This document shows, in pieces, positions 18,269 to 29,060 of a DNA stretch of 64,000 nt. The stretch's first letter is position 1; each line of letters opens with the position of its first letter. The translations under genes and the position numbers were made by a program. The notes under the pieces were generated by a model. The model made no database searches and had not been told where the DNA came from. It was given only the letters and a program-made list of their open reading frames with translations. Source of the stretch: Gulosibacter molinativorax (GTDB taxonomy: Bacteria > Actinomycetota > Actinomycetes > Actinomycetales > Microbacteriaceae); contig NZ_CP028426.1 in NCBI RefSeq assembly GCF_003010915.2, positions 2,294,001-2,358,000 of the forward strand, given 5' to 3'.

Positions 18269-21130
18269 CTAAGCAGCCTCGCGCTCACCCCGCACCGCGG
18301 GCAGCCACGCGATCACGTACCGAGCCGCGAGCATCACGGCCGCCGCAATCAGCACGAGGCCCCATTCCTCGAGTCCGAGCGGTGCCGTGCCGAAGAACTC
18401 GCCGATGAACGGCACATAAACGATCGCCAGCATCAGCACGGTCGCAACCAAGACCGCCAGCCAGAACCACCGGTTCCGCAGCTGGATGCGGCTAAACGCG
18501 CCGTGCACGCTCCGGCGGTGAATGATGTTCACAAACTGCGTCACAAGGATCGTGACGTACGTGACCGTCGAGGCGAGCTGCGCGGAAGTGTCGGTCGCGG
18601 CGAGCCCCGCGGGATCGACCCCGTGCATCCGATACGTCAGTAAATAGCCCGCGAGCGCAAGCACGCCCATCACCGTGCCGCTCAACCCGACATCGAGCAG
18701 GGTCCGGCGGTTCAGGATGCGCGCCCGCCGGTCCCGAGGCGCCCGCCGCATCGTCTCGCCCTCCTCGGGGTCCGAGCCGAGGGCCGCAATCGGGAGGATC
18801 TCTCCGAGCAGGTCGATCGCAAGAATCTGCAGCACGTTCAGCGCCACGGGCACGCCGGCGACCGCGGCGAGCGCGAGGCTCACCAGGTTGACGACGAGCT
18901 CGGCGGCATTCGTCGTGAGGCAAGACAGCACGCCCTTCGCGATATTCGCGTAGATGCGCCGGCCCTCGCGAATGGCGCGCACGAGGGATGCGAAGCTGTC
19001 GTCGAGCAGGATGAGGTCAGCCGACTGCTTCGCGACGTCGGTGCCGGAGCGCCCCATCGCGACGCCGATCGACGCGCTTCGCAGCGCCGGCGCATCGTTA
19101 ATGCCATCGCCCGTGACCGCCACCACGGTGCCCGACCCCTTAATCAGGTTGACGATCCGCAGCTTGTCCTCGGGCGAGACCCGGCTAAAGACAACTCCGC
19201 CCGCGAGCGCCAACTCAAGCACCTGCGCATCCGTCAGCTGCTGCAACTGCGCCGTCGTGACCGTGCGAAGCTCGCCGTTCTGCTCATCCACGAGGCCCGC
19301 GGAGCGCGCGATCGCGGAGGCGGTGAGTGCCGAGTCGCCGGTGATGATGTTGATGCGGATGTGTGCGCCGAGCGTCGCCGCGATCGCGCTCGGCACCTCG
19401 TCGCGGACGGGATCGATCATGCTCGCGACGCCGAGGAACGTCAGTCCCTGCTCGATAATCATCGGGCCCTCGTTCTCGGCCCGCGCATCCTCTCGGTCGA
19501 GGTCGCGCACCGCGAGAGCCAGGTTCCGCAGGGCCCGCTGTTCGCGTTCGCGCACGATCCCGAGGATGTGAGCGCGATCCTCGTCGGTGAGCGGCCGCAC
19601 CGCCTCCCCATCCAGAATCGAGACCGCGCGCTCGAGCACCCGCTCAGGATTTCCCTTGACCCAGGCACGGTACTTGCCCCGCGCATCCAGCCGAATCGAG
19701 GTCATCCGCTGCCGCACCGAGTCGAAGGGCAGCTCCCGGATCTCCTGCTGCTCGCGCTGCAGCGCATCCAAATCGATGCCGCCCTTCGCCGCGAGCGTCA
19801 GCAGCGCACCCTCGGTCGGGTCCCCGAGAATCCACCAGTCGGCGTGCTCCGCGTCCGGGGGCAACAGCTTCGCATTGCTCGCGAGCACGCCGCACTCGAG
19901 CAGGATGCGCGGGGTCGCCTCGGGTGCGAGCGTCCGGCCCTCGTCGTCCACCAGCTCGCCCTCGGGTGCGTAGCCAGTGCCGGTTACGGTGGCAGGTGTC
20001 AGCCCGATCAGGAGTTCCTCGACCGTCATCTCGTTCTTCGTGAGCGTGCCGGTCTTGTCGGTACAGATCACGGCGGTCGCGCCGAGGGTCTCGACCGAGG
20101 TCAGCCGCTTCACGAGCGCGTTCTTGCGCGCAAGGGTTGAGGATGCTTGGGCAAGGGCCGTGTTGACCTCGGCCGGCAGGCCCTGGGGCACGAGCGCGCA
20201 GGCCATGCCGACGGCGAAGAGCAGCGCCTCGCGGAACGGCATGTTCGCCCATACGCCGAGCGCCAGGACGATCGCGGTGAGGCCGACGACGAGTGTGCCC
20301 ACGACCTGGGCGATGCGCGTCGTCTCGCGTTGCAGCGGGCTCGGCGTCGGGACCGCGCTCTCGCTCAGGCTCGCGATCCGTCCGAGTTCCATGCGCATCC
20401 CGGTATCAATCGCGACCCCGAGCCCCTCGCCCTGCGCAACGGTCGTGCCCGCGAAGGCGAGGTTGAAGCGGTCGCCGAGCGGCACCTCGTGCTTGATCGC
20501 GTGGGTGTGCTTGCGTGATGGCTCGCTCTCGCCGGTCAGCGCAAACTCGTTGGTGCTGAGCGCCTGCGCCTCGATGATCCGCACGTCGGCCGGCACGAAA
20601 TCGCCCTCCGCGAGGCGCACGACGTCGCCAGGCACGATGCTCGCCGACTCGATCTCGAGGAGCTTGCCGTCGCGCAGCACCTCCGCGCTCGGTTTGACGA
20701 GATCCTCGAGCGACTTCATCGTGTGTCGCGCGCGCTGCTCCTGCGTGAACCCGATGACCGTATTGATACCAACCAGCACGAGCAGCACGATCGACGTGTT
20801 CCAGTCGCCGAGGTAGGCGGTGACGGCCGCACACGCGAGCAGCAGGATGATCAGCCAGTCCTTGAACTGGTTCAGGTAGCGGAGAAACGCGTTGTCGCGT
20901 TCGAGGGAAATGATTGCGTTCGGGCCAAACTCCTGGGCCCGCCGCTGCGCCTCCTCGGCCGAAAGCCCGGTTGCGCTCGACTCGAGCCGCTCGAGCACCT
21001 CGTCAGCGCTGAGCAGGTACGCGGTCTCCGTCCAGCGCTCACTCGCTGCGCCTTCCGAGGCGCTGTCGTGGCCCCGGTGGTGTCGACCAGAATTGCCCTG
21101 CTGCGACGCGATCTGCTGCTGCGCATCCAT
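18269..21130 (-). CDS. P-type cation-transporting ATPase (P2-type, HAD family)
   Basis: A 953-aa ion pump starting MDAQQQIASQQGN at ATG 21130, chosen over a longer frame because GGAAGAA precedes it. It has an N-terminal cation ATPase domain (LSAEEAQRRAQEFGPNAI), the actuator motif TGES near 199, transmembrane helix 4 with VPQGLPAEV, and the phosphorylation site DKTGTLT near 358. Further on are the HAD motif VTGDGINDAPALR and six C-terminal helices. It belongs with Ca2+/Na+-type P2 pumps. The VPQGLPAEV sequence replaces the more usual IPEGLP of calcium pumps, so the ion is uncertain. Single gene, divergent from recQ. Confidence 0.88.
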   Translation of the reverse strand: MDAQQQIASQQGNSGRHHRGHDSASEGAASERWTETAYLLSADEVLERLESSATGLSAEEAQRRAQEFGPNAIISLERDNAFLRYLNQFKDWLIILLLACAAVTAYLGDWNTSIVLLVLVGINTVIGFTQEQRARHTMKSLEDLVKPSAEVLRDGKLLEIESASIVPGDVVRLAEGDFVPADVRIIEAQALSTNEFALTGESEPSRKHTHAIKHEVPLGDRFNLAFAGTTVAQGEGLGVAIDTGMRMELGRIASLSESAVPTPSPLQRETTRIAQVVGTLVVGLTAIVLALGVWANMPFREALLFAVGMACALVPQGLPAEVNTALAQASSTLARKNALVKRLTSVETLGATAVICTDKTGTLTKNEMTVEELLIGLTPATVTGTGYAPEGELVDDEGRTLAPEATPRILLECGVLASNAKLLPPDAEHADWWILGDPTEGALLTLAAKGGIDLDALQREQQEIRELPFDSVRQRMTSIRLDARGKYRAWVKGNPERVLERAVSILDGEAVRPLTDEDRAHILGIVREREQRALRNLALAVRDLDREDARAENEGPMIIEQGLTFLGVASMIDPVRDEVPSAIAATLGAHIRINIITGDSALTASAIARSAGLVDEQNGELRTVTTAQLQQLTDAQVLELALAGGVVFSRVSPEDKLRIVNLIKGSGTVVAVTGDGINDAPALRSASIGVAMGRSGTDVAKQSADLILLDDSFASLVRAIREGRRIYANIAKGVLSCLTTNAAELVVNLVSLALAAVAGVPVALNVLQILAIDLLGEILPIAALGSDPEEGETMRRAPRDRRARILNRRTLLDVGLSGTVMGVLALAGYLLTYRMHGVDPAGLAATDTSAQLASTVTYVTILVTQFVNIIHRRSVHGAFSRIQLRNRWFWLAVLVATVLMLAIVYVPFIGEFFGTAPLGLEEWGLVLIAAAVMLAARYVIAWLPAVRGEREAA

Positions 21131-21300
21131 GATTCTTCCCTCTACTCGGCGAATCATTTCGTGAACCTGCTCGGCCCACCCGCGCAAGATTTCGGCATGA
21201 GATTACACCCGCATCCGGAGCGCCTGGCTGGAGGTTTCCACAGGCGCCGACGCTGTTGACAGGTCGCGGCGGATCGTCGTTCCTCACCTAGGGTGGATGC

Positions 21301-23109
<1,809 letters not shown>

Positions 23110-23196
23110 GCGGGCCAGCTGGACGCTGGCGAATAACGGGCGGAACGTTTACTCGAACATAGTTTCGAAATATTCCTGAGTTTCCTCTTGCATATT

Positions 23197-23212
23197 CGAA
23201 CCTCTGTTCGAT
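23197..23212 (+). promoter_or_regulatory. LexA (SOS) box upstream of the DUF222/HNH gene
   Basis: TCGAACCTCTGTTCGA is a perfect 6-4-6 palindrome matching the actinobacterial LexA site TCGAAC-N4-GTTCGA. It lies 75 bp before the chosen start of the 13E12-type HNH gene. In mycobacteria members of the 13E12 family are part of the SOS regulon, which supports the reading. The nearby recQ ends before it and points towards it. Confidence 0.85.
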
Positions 23213-23286
23213 ACTATGGTGTCACGGAAACGAACACCCCTTCGAATCCACGGCCCGCAGCATCGCGACCAGGAGGCACCACTCCA

Positions 23287-25038
23287 ATGTCCGAGAACGA
23301 ACCGCCCAACACTCCCGACGATTCCCCGCACGAGCCACACCCCGACACCTACACCCACCACCGCGACCGACTCACCGAAGCCACCACAACCTGCACCGGA
23401 TCGGAGGAATCAACCACCGCCCGCTCGCGACTGATCCGCGACACCTACAAAACCGCCCAACTCATGCTCGGCCAAGCCGACGCGATCACCCTCCACACCC
23501 TCGCCGCCGCCTACCAACTCGCCGACACCCTCGCCACGGCTGACGCGGCGGGCGACCCGGACGGGCACACGTTCCTCCACGACCGCGACCGTCGCTTCGC
23601 GTGGCAGCTGCGGTCCCTGATGGGCGAGCTCAGCCTCGTCATACGCGACACCGACACCGCCCTGCGAAACCGTGCCCACGACGCGCACACCCTCGTGACT
23701 TGCTACCCCGAGTGGGTCGACGCGATCGCCGAAGCCCGCATCACCCTCCGCCACGCCCGCGAACTGCTCCGCGGCGTGAGCGCCCTCCACCTCAGCGACG
23801 CGGTCGCGCTCGCCGAGCGGGCGCTTCGGTATGCCGCGTCGCACGCGGTCCACGAAACCCGCAAATACGTGGACCGGGAAGCCGCGAAGCTCGCGGCCGA
23901 GGACTTCGAAGCCGCCCACGCCCGCGAACGCGCCGCACGCTACGTGTCGGTACGCCCGGAAGCATACGGGATGGCGACGCTGTTCGCGTACCTGCCGCTG
24001 GAGCAGGCCACCGCGATCCACGAGATCCTCACCCGCCAGGCCCGCGCCCTGCGCGAGGACCAGCAGCGCGACGCGGACGCGGCTCGCGCCACGGGTGCGG
24101 ACGGTGTCGGTCTCGACAGCGCCGCCCGTGCCGACACCGCCCGTGCCGACACCGCCCGGGCCGACGCCGCCGGGAGCGCCGACGGTGCCGCTACTGCCGA
24201 CAGTGCCCCTGCTGCCGACAGTGCCCCTGCTGCAAGCGGCGTCACGGGTGACACCGTCGCGCCGGACACGCGCACCACCGCGCAACTCAAGGCCGACATC
24301 TTCGCCGAAACCCTGCTCACCGCGACCCCCGAATCGATCCTCACGAGCCCCACCGCGGGCGCGGCGCGAATCACCGCGACCGTGAACATCACCATCCCCG
24401 TCCTCACCCTCCTCGAAGGCCGCGTCGATGGCAGCGACCCCGCCCTGCTCGACGGGATCGCGCCGATCGGGTTCGACACCGCCCGGCAGCTCGCCGCGAG
24501 CGCGCCTGGGTGGCAGCGGATCCTGACCCACCCAATCACCGGGCATGCGGTATCGGTCGACACGTACACCCCGAGCGCGAGCCTGCGCCGATTCGTGCAG
24601 ATCCGCGACACGACCTGCCGCCACCCCGGCTGCGCCCGCCCCGCCACGGCGAGCGATCTCGACCACACCATCCCGTACGTCGACGGCGGGGCCACCTCAC
24701 AGTCGAATCTTGCCGCGCTGTGCCGACCGCACCACGTGCAGAAACATCACGCCGGGTGGGGCGTGCGGCACGTCGGTCGCGGGGTGTTCGAGTTCACCAC
24801 CCCGCTCGGCCACACCACGGTGACCGAGCCCGCGACCCACGGGCCGCGGTTCCACCCCACCGGGGAACGCGTCGACGGGCCCGCCACGAATTCGGGAAGT
24901 GGGCCCGCCGAAAATTCTGGCAGTGGGCCCGCCGAAAATTCTGGCAGTGGGCCCGCCGACGGTGAGGCACCGACCGGGTCGGCCGGTCAGGACCGGGACG
25001 CCGACCATGACGGGAGCGACGACCAGCCGCCGTTCTAG
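23287..25038 (+). CDS. DUF222 / 13E12-repeat family HNH endonuclease-like protein
   Basis: A 583-aa protein. The DUF222 helical region contains ARITLRHARELLRGVSALHLSDAVALAERAL. An Ala/Asp-rich stretch of short repeats (ARADTARADTARADAAG) follows, and the HNH site is CRHPGCARPATASDLDHTIPYVDGG..SNLAALCRPHHVQKH with the Cys pairs and catalytic His. The tail has three near-identical NSGSGPAE units. The start at ATG 23287 lies after AGGAGG; the longer in-frame TTG start at 23188 would put the LexA box inside the gene and is rejected. This family is abundant and repetitive in actinobacteria; its cellular function is unproven. Probably induced by DNA damage. Confidence 0.88.
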   Translation: MSENEPPNTPDDSPHEPHPDTYTHHRDRLTEATTTCTGSEESTTARSRLIRDTYKTAQLMLGQADAITLHTLAAAYQLADTLATADAAGDPDGHTFLHDRDRRFAWQLRSLMGELSLVIRDTDTALRNRAHDAHTLVTCYPEWVDAIAEARITLRHARELLRGVSALHLSDAVALAERALRYAASHAVHETRKYVDREAAKLAAEDFEAAHARERAARYVSVRPEAYGMATLFAYLPLEQATAIHEILTRQARALREDQQRDADAARATGADGVGLDSAARADTARADTARADAAGSADGAATADSAPAADSAPAASGVTGDTVAPDTRTTAQLKADIFAETLLTATPESILTSPTAGAARITATVNITIPVLTLLEGRVDGSDPALLDGIAPIGFDTARQLAASAPGWQRILTHPITGHAVSVDTYTPSASLRRFVQIRDTTCRHPGCARPATASDLDHTIPYVDGGATSQSNLAALCRPHHVQKHHAGWGVRHVGRGVFEFTTPLGHTTVTEPATHGPRFHPTGERVDGPATNSGSGPAENSGSGPAENSGSGPADGEAPTGSAGQDRDADHDGSDDQPPF

Positions 25039-25224
25039 CCGCAGGACCCGCCGCAACCACGGCGAGACTCAAACAACCCCGTTTCGTTGCCCGTTACTTT
25101 TCCCGTTTCTCAGTCGTTTCCTAGTCCGTCCCTTTGTCCGTCGCGATTCTTAGGCGCAGCACCACCTGCGCCTCCTCGTCGCGCCCCCGAGACCCCCAGC
25201 GCCTCGTAAAGCAGCACGCGCGAC

Positions 25225-25743
25225 CTACGCGAACAGCGCGATGGTGTTCAGCAGCATGATGATGCCGAGCAGCGCCAGGAGTCCGCCGACGAACAACAGG
25301 GCCTTCTCACGGCCGTGCTTGATCCGGGGTCGTGAGGCTTCGCTTGCGTTCGAGCCTCGCGCATTCGAGGCTCGCGCATTCGAGTCGCCAGCCGCTGAGT
25401 CGCCCGCGGCTGAGCCAACAGCATCCGCGCGGCCCGAGTCCGCGCCCCGCCCTACCCCGACGCCCCCACCTGCGTTCGAGTCCGCGGCAGTCGTCGCCGC
25501 CTGCGCCTGCGGTTCAACCGCGATCGCCTCGGCCCACTGCGGCGCATCCTCGAAGTCTTCATCGATGCCGTTCTCGGCCGGGTAACCCACCGATTGCGAA
25601 TAGCTCGGCGACTCGTGCTCGGGTGCACGCCGCGCCTGTACGAGCACAAAAATGCCGTAGCCGAGCAGGAGAATCCCGACGAGCAGCAGGATCCCACCGA
25701 TCCCGAGTACGACGATGTTGGCGATGAACGCGAACGTGAACAT
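25225..25743 (-). CDS. Small two-helix membrane protein, unknown function
   Basis: A 172-aa protein with one hydrophobic segment at residues 5-37 (IANIVVLGIGGILLLVGILLLGYGIFVLV) and another at the extreme C terminus (KALLFVGGLLALLGIIMLLNTIALF). Between them is an acidic then Ala/Ser/Asn-rich linker with NARASNARGSNA repeats. No family is recognised. It starts two bases after the stop of the metalloprotein gene upstream and is probably cotranscribed with it. Confidence 0.65.
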   Translation of the reverse strand: MFTFAFIANIVVLGIGGILLLVGILLLGYGIFVLVQARRAPEHESPSYSQSVGYPAENGIDEDFEDAPQWAEAIAVEPQAQAATTAADSNAGGGVGVGRGADSGRADAVGSAAGDSAAGDSNARASNARGSNASEASRPRIKHGREKALLFVGGLLALLGIIMLLNTIALFA

Positions 25744-25745
25744 TC

Positions 25746-26687
25746 CTAGAGCTCCGCGTCCGGCACGGAGAAGGTGTTACAGGCGCTTGCACCACCCTGG
25801 TAGCCAGCCATCAGCCAGTTCGTGCGCTGCTCGCTCGTTCCGTGGGTGAAGCTTTCCGGCTGCACATCCATGCCGGCCTGCTCCTGGATGTGGTCATCAC
25901 CAATGGCCTGCGCCGCCGAAATCGTGGTCTGAATCTCGGCACGCGTCGGCTCCTGCATGAGCTGGTTTCCCTGCGAGTCGGTCGCTTTCGCGGCGCTCTG
26001 CATCCACGCGCCCGCGAGGCAGTCGGCCTGCAACTCGGTGCGAACCGCGCCACCCGTCGGACCCTCGTCACGAGTATTGCTGCTCGAGAGGATGCCTCCG
26101 AGATTCTGGATGTGGTGACCCCACTCGTGCGCGACAACATACATCTCGGCGAGCGGCCCGCCCTCGGCGCCGTACTGCTGCACGAGAATGTCGAAGAACG
26201 AGGTGTCAACGTAGATGCTCTGGTCGGCCGGGCAATAGAACGGACCGATCGCGCTCGACGCCGTGCCACAGGCCGTGTTGGTCTGCTGCTCGAAGATGTA
26301 GACGGTCGGGTTCACGTAGCCGTCGATGCCGATGGTCGGAGCGGCCTCGGTCCAATACTGCTCGAGCGACACCGCGGCGCCCTCGATACGACAGTCAATC
26401 TGCGCGTTCGCTTCCTGACCGGTGCAGGCGAAGTCCTCATCGGCGTAGTTGCTCGACGATGAGCTACTCGCACCGCCCAGCATCCCGGTGATGTCGACGC
26501 CGAGAAACTGCGAGACAAGAAACGCGACCAGCACGAGCAGAATACCGCCGCCGCCGATCGCGCCACCGCGACCAAGCCCGCCGCCACCGCCACCACCGCC
26601 GCGGCTGCCGCCCATGCCACCGCCAGAGCTCGGACGGCGACGGCGCACGTGGCCCGAGTCGAAGTTCGAGTTGTCGTTGAAAGTCAT
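25746..26687 (-). CDS. YpfJ / KPN_02809-family neutral zinc metallopeptidase-like protein
   Basis: A 313-aa protein starting MTFNDNSNFDSGHVRRRRPS. A Gly/Arg-rich N terminus leads to one membrane anchor (GGGGILLVLVAFLVSQFLGVDI). The extracytoplasmic domain follows with FYCPADQSIYVDTSFFDIL and the zinc motif HEWGHHIQNLGG, then ELQADCLAGAW. This is the standard architecture of the YpfJ family, whose substrate is unknown. ATG 26687 is preferred to the in-frame start at 26705. First gene of a two-gene unit with the small membrane protein. Confidence 0.88.
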   Translation of the reverse strand: MTFNDNSNFDSGHVRRRRPSSGGGMGGSRGGGGGGGGLGRGGAIGGGGILLVLVAFLVSQFLGVDITGMLGGASSSSSSNYADEDFACTGQEANAQIDCRIEGAAVSLEQYWTEAAPTIGIDGYVNPTVYIFEQQTNTACGTASSAIGPFYCPADQSIYVDTSFFDILVQQYGAEGGPLAEMYVVAHEWGHHIQNLGGILSSSNTRDEGPTGGAVRTELQADCLAGAWMQSAAKATDSQGNQLMQEPTRAEIQTTISAAQAIGDDHIQEQAGMDVQPESFTHGTSEQRTNWLMAGYQGGASACNTFSVPDAEL

Positions 26688-26724
26688 GCCGGAAATCCTA
26701 CTCAATCAACGGAAACAGTGACAT

Positions 26725-26760
26725 GGCCGCGGGATGGATATTGTCACCCATCCCGCGGCC
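26725..26760 (-). terminator. Terminator of the acyl-CoA oxidase gene
   Basis: A perfect 13-bp GC-rich stem, GGCCGCGGGATGG (26725-26737) with CCATCCCGCGGCC (26748-26760), sits 15 bp beyond the stop of the minus-strand gene at 26776. Confidence 0.8.
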
Positions 26761-26775
26761 ACATGCCAGTACCGG

Positions 26776-28872
26776 TTAGCGGGTACGCTTCTTCTTCGCG
26801 CGGTACAGCGTGCGCTCGTCAACTGGCGCATTGCCGGATGCGCGCAACTCGACATAGTAGGCCGCGGCTTCGTCCTGACGCTGCTGTTCGGCCCCCGAAG
26901 CGATCTTCGCGCGGAGGTGCTCATCCTTGTACCCGAACGCATCCACGAGCGACTGCGCGTGCGGGCGGAGTCGTGTGATGAGTCGCGAGACGTATGAGCT
27001 CACCAGTCGCGCGCGACGCGTCGTGAGACGACCCGACATGAGGTACCACGCGAGGTCGCGCTCAATGAGCGTGAGGCCGTGCAGGTCGCGCAGCCAGGTG
27101 AGGATGCGGTGGGTCTCGCTGTTGGGGTCGAATTCCTCGAGCTTGCGCGTAAACGCCTCCCACTGGATGAGCTCGCCGTAGGCATGCGCCGTCTCGATCA
27201 GCTTGTTCTGCAGCGCGTTGAACGCCCCCGCGCCCTTGCCTGCCTTCTGCGCGCGGTTGAGGGACATCGCGATCTCGGAGATTTCCTCCTCAACGCGCGC
27301 CGAGAGCAGCGCGTGCTGGTTCTCGGGCTCGCGCAGCCAGCCGACGGAGCGTGCGCTCGAGCCGAGGTCACGCGCGATGCTGCCGATGCGGGCGAGGCCG
27401 ATTTCGTGAATCGCCTTGTTCGCGGCCTGCGAGACGAACAGCCGTGCGGTCTCGCGAGCATCCGCATCCTTGTACTTCTTCGCGTAATCCTCGAGGAGTC
27501 GCTTGCCGACGAGCTGCAGCAGCACGTTGTTGTCGCCCTCGAAGGTCGTGTACACGTCAAGATCGTGGCGCAAAAACGTCAGCCGGTTCTCGGCGAGATA
27601 GCCCGCGCCACCGCAGGCCTCGCGGGCCTCCTGCAGCGTGTCCATGCCCTGCCACGTCGTGGTCGGCTTCAGCGCGGCCGCGAGCGTCTCGAGGTCAGCG
27701 CGACGCTCGGGGGTGTCACCCTTGCCTGAGAACACGGCGTCAAACTCGCGCAGAAACTCGTCGTGCGCGAATGTGGCGGCGTACGCCGTCGCGATACGCG
27801 GAATCAGTCGTCGCTGGTGCCGGCCGTAGTCGAGCAAGACCGTCTCGGCACCCTCACCCGAATTGTCGAACTGGCGGCGCTGGTTGCCGTACGTGATCGC
27901 GATCGCGAGTGCCGCCTGCTGCGCGACCGCGGCCGCACCGTCGAGCGAGACGCGCCCCTGCACGAGCGTGCCGAGCATGACGAAGAAGCGACGACCCGGC
28001 GACTCAATCGGCGACGAGTAGGTGCCGTCGGCCGCGACATCGCCGTAGCGGTTGAGCAGATTCTCGCGCGGAACGCGCACGTTCGCGAAGTGCAGTCGAC
28101 CGTTGTCGATGCCGTTGAGGCCACCCTTGACGCCGTCGTCATCGCCGCCAATGCCGGGTAGGAAGTTGCCCTCGTCGTCACGGATATCGAGGTACAGCGC
28201 GTGGACGCCGTGGTTCACGCCCTTCGTAATGAGCTGCGCAAACACGACCGCAGCCTTGGCGTGGCACGCCGCGTTGCCGAGGTAGTCCTTCCACGCCGCG
28301 CGGAACGGGGTGTTAATAACGAATTCTTCGGTTTCGGGCTCGTAGGTTGCGGTGGTGGCGACCGACGCCACGTCCGAGCCGTGGCCCGTCTCGGTCATCG
28401 CAAATGCCCCGGGGTTGGACACATCCATCACGCCGGGCAGCCACTTGTCGTGGTGCGGTTCAGTGCCGAGGTGCAGGATCGCGGCACCGAACAGGCCGAA
28501 GTGCACGCCCGACTTGATCTGCAAGCTTGGGTCCGCGAGGAAGATCTCCTCGAACGCGGCGATGTTGCCGCCCGGATTCTCGCCGCCGCCAAGTCGCTTG
28601 GGGAAGGCCAGTCCCGTCGTCCCACGCCTCGAGAGTTCCTTCACCTGCTCGAGCACGCGCTCGCGGTGCTCCGTATACGGGAGCGTGTCGTCACGCCAGA
28701 ACGTCGGGTCGGCAACAATGTCGCGGGAGCGCTGTCGCTCCTCCGGCCAGGTGCCGAGCAGCGCGCGGTGCACTTCACCGACGTTGATACCAGGAGATTC
28801 GATAGATTCAGCCGCTTCGAGGTCCGAATCGTCGAGCTGATCTTCAACGATGTCGGCGGTTTGGTTGGTCAC
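26776..28872 (-). CDS. Acyl-CoA oxidase / acyl-CoA dehydrogenase family enzyme
   Basis: A 698-aa flavoenzyme for the first step of beta-oxidation. It shows the N-terminal helical domain, the FAD/substrate region FAMTETGHGSDVASVATTATYEPE, a middle beta domain, and the C-terminal oxidase signature (ACGGAGYLAENRLTFLRHDLDVYTTFEGDNNVLLQLVGKRLL). The length of about 700 residues and the extra C-terminal domain place it with peroxisomal-type acyl-CoA oxidases rather than 380-residue dehydrogenases. Start GTG 28872 (MTNQTADIVEDQ) has GGAG seven bases upstream; the longer frame to 28917 lacks one. Monocistronic, with its own terminator. Confidence 0.88.
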   Translation of the reverse strand: MTNQTADIVEDQLDDSDLEAAESIESPGINVGEVHRALLGTWPEERQRSRDIVADPTFWRDDTLPYTEHRERVLEQVKELSRRGTTGLAFPKRLGGGENPGGNIAAFEEIFLADPSLQIKSGVHFGLFGAAILHLGTEPHHDKWLPGVMDVSNPGAFAMTETGHGSDVASVATTATYEPETEEFVINTPFRAAWKDYLGNAACHAKAAVVFAQLITKGVNHGVHALYLDIRDDEGNFLPGIGGDDDGVKGGLNGIDNGRLHFANVRVPRENLLNRYGDVAADGTYSSPIESPGRRFFVMLGTLVQGRVSLDGAAAVAQQAALAIAITYGNQRRQFDNSGEGAETVLLDYGRHQRRLIPRIATAYAATFAHDEFLREFDAVFSGKGDTPERRADLETLAAALKPTTTWQGMDTLQEAREACGGAGYLAENRLTFLRHDLDVYTTFEGDNNVLLQLVGKRLLEDYAKKYKDADARETARLFVSQAANKAIHEIGLARIGSIARDLGSSARSVGWLREPENQHALLSARVEEEISEIAMSLNRAQKAGKGAGAFNALQNKLIETAHAYGELIQWEAFTRKLEEFDPNSETHRILTWLRDLHGLTLIERDLAWYLMSGRLTTRRARLVSSYVSRLITRLRPHAQSLVDAFGYKDEHLRAKIASGAEQQRQDEAAAYYVELRASGNAPVDERTLYRAKKKRTR

Positions 28873-29060
28873 GGATGCGCTCCATTCAATACAGTCTGCA
28901 GGCCGCTTCGCCCGCAAAATTGCCCTTGTTCAAGGCTATGACTGCGCATTGAGAAACCCGAAGGAGTCTCGGGACGGACACAACCGAAATGCACCGTGAC
29001 TCCGACCGATTTGGCCATCCCCCACAAATAGCCGCCCCAAAACTTATCGAGCCAAGACAG

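Noticed and set aside
25039..25224. Pyrimidine-rich stretch (about 25075-25150) as a possible RNA gene
   Set aside because: No stable pairing or promoter was seen; the CCCGTTTC-like words look like simple low-complexity sequence after the HNH gene.
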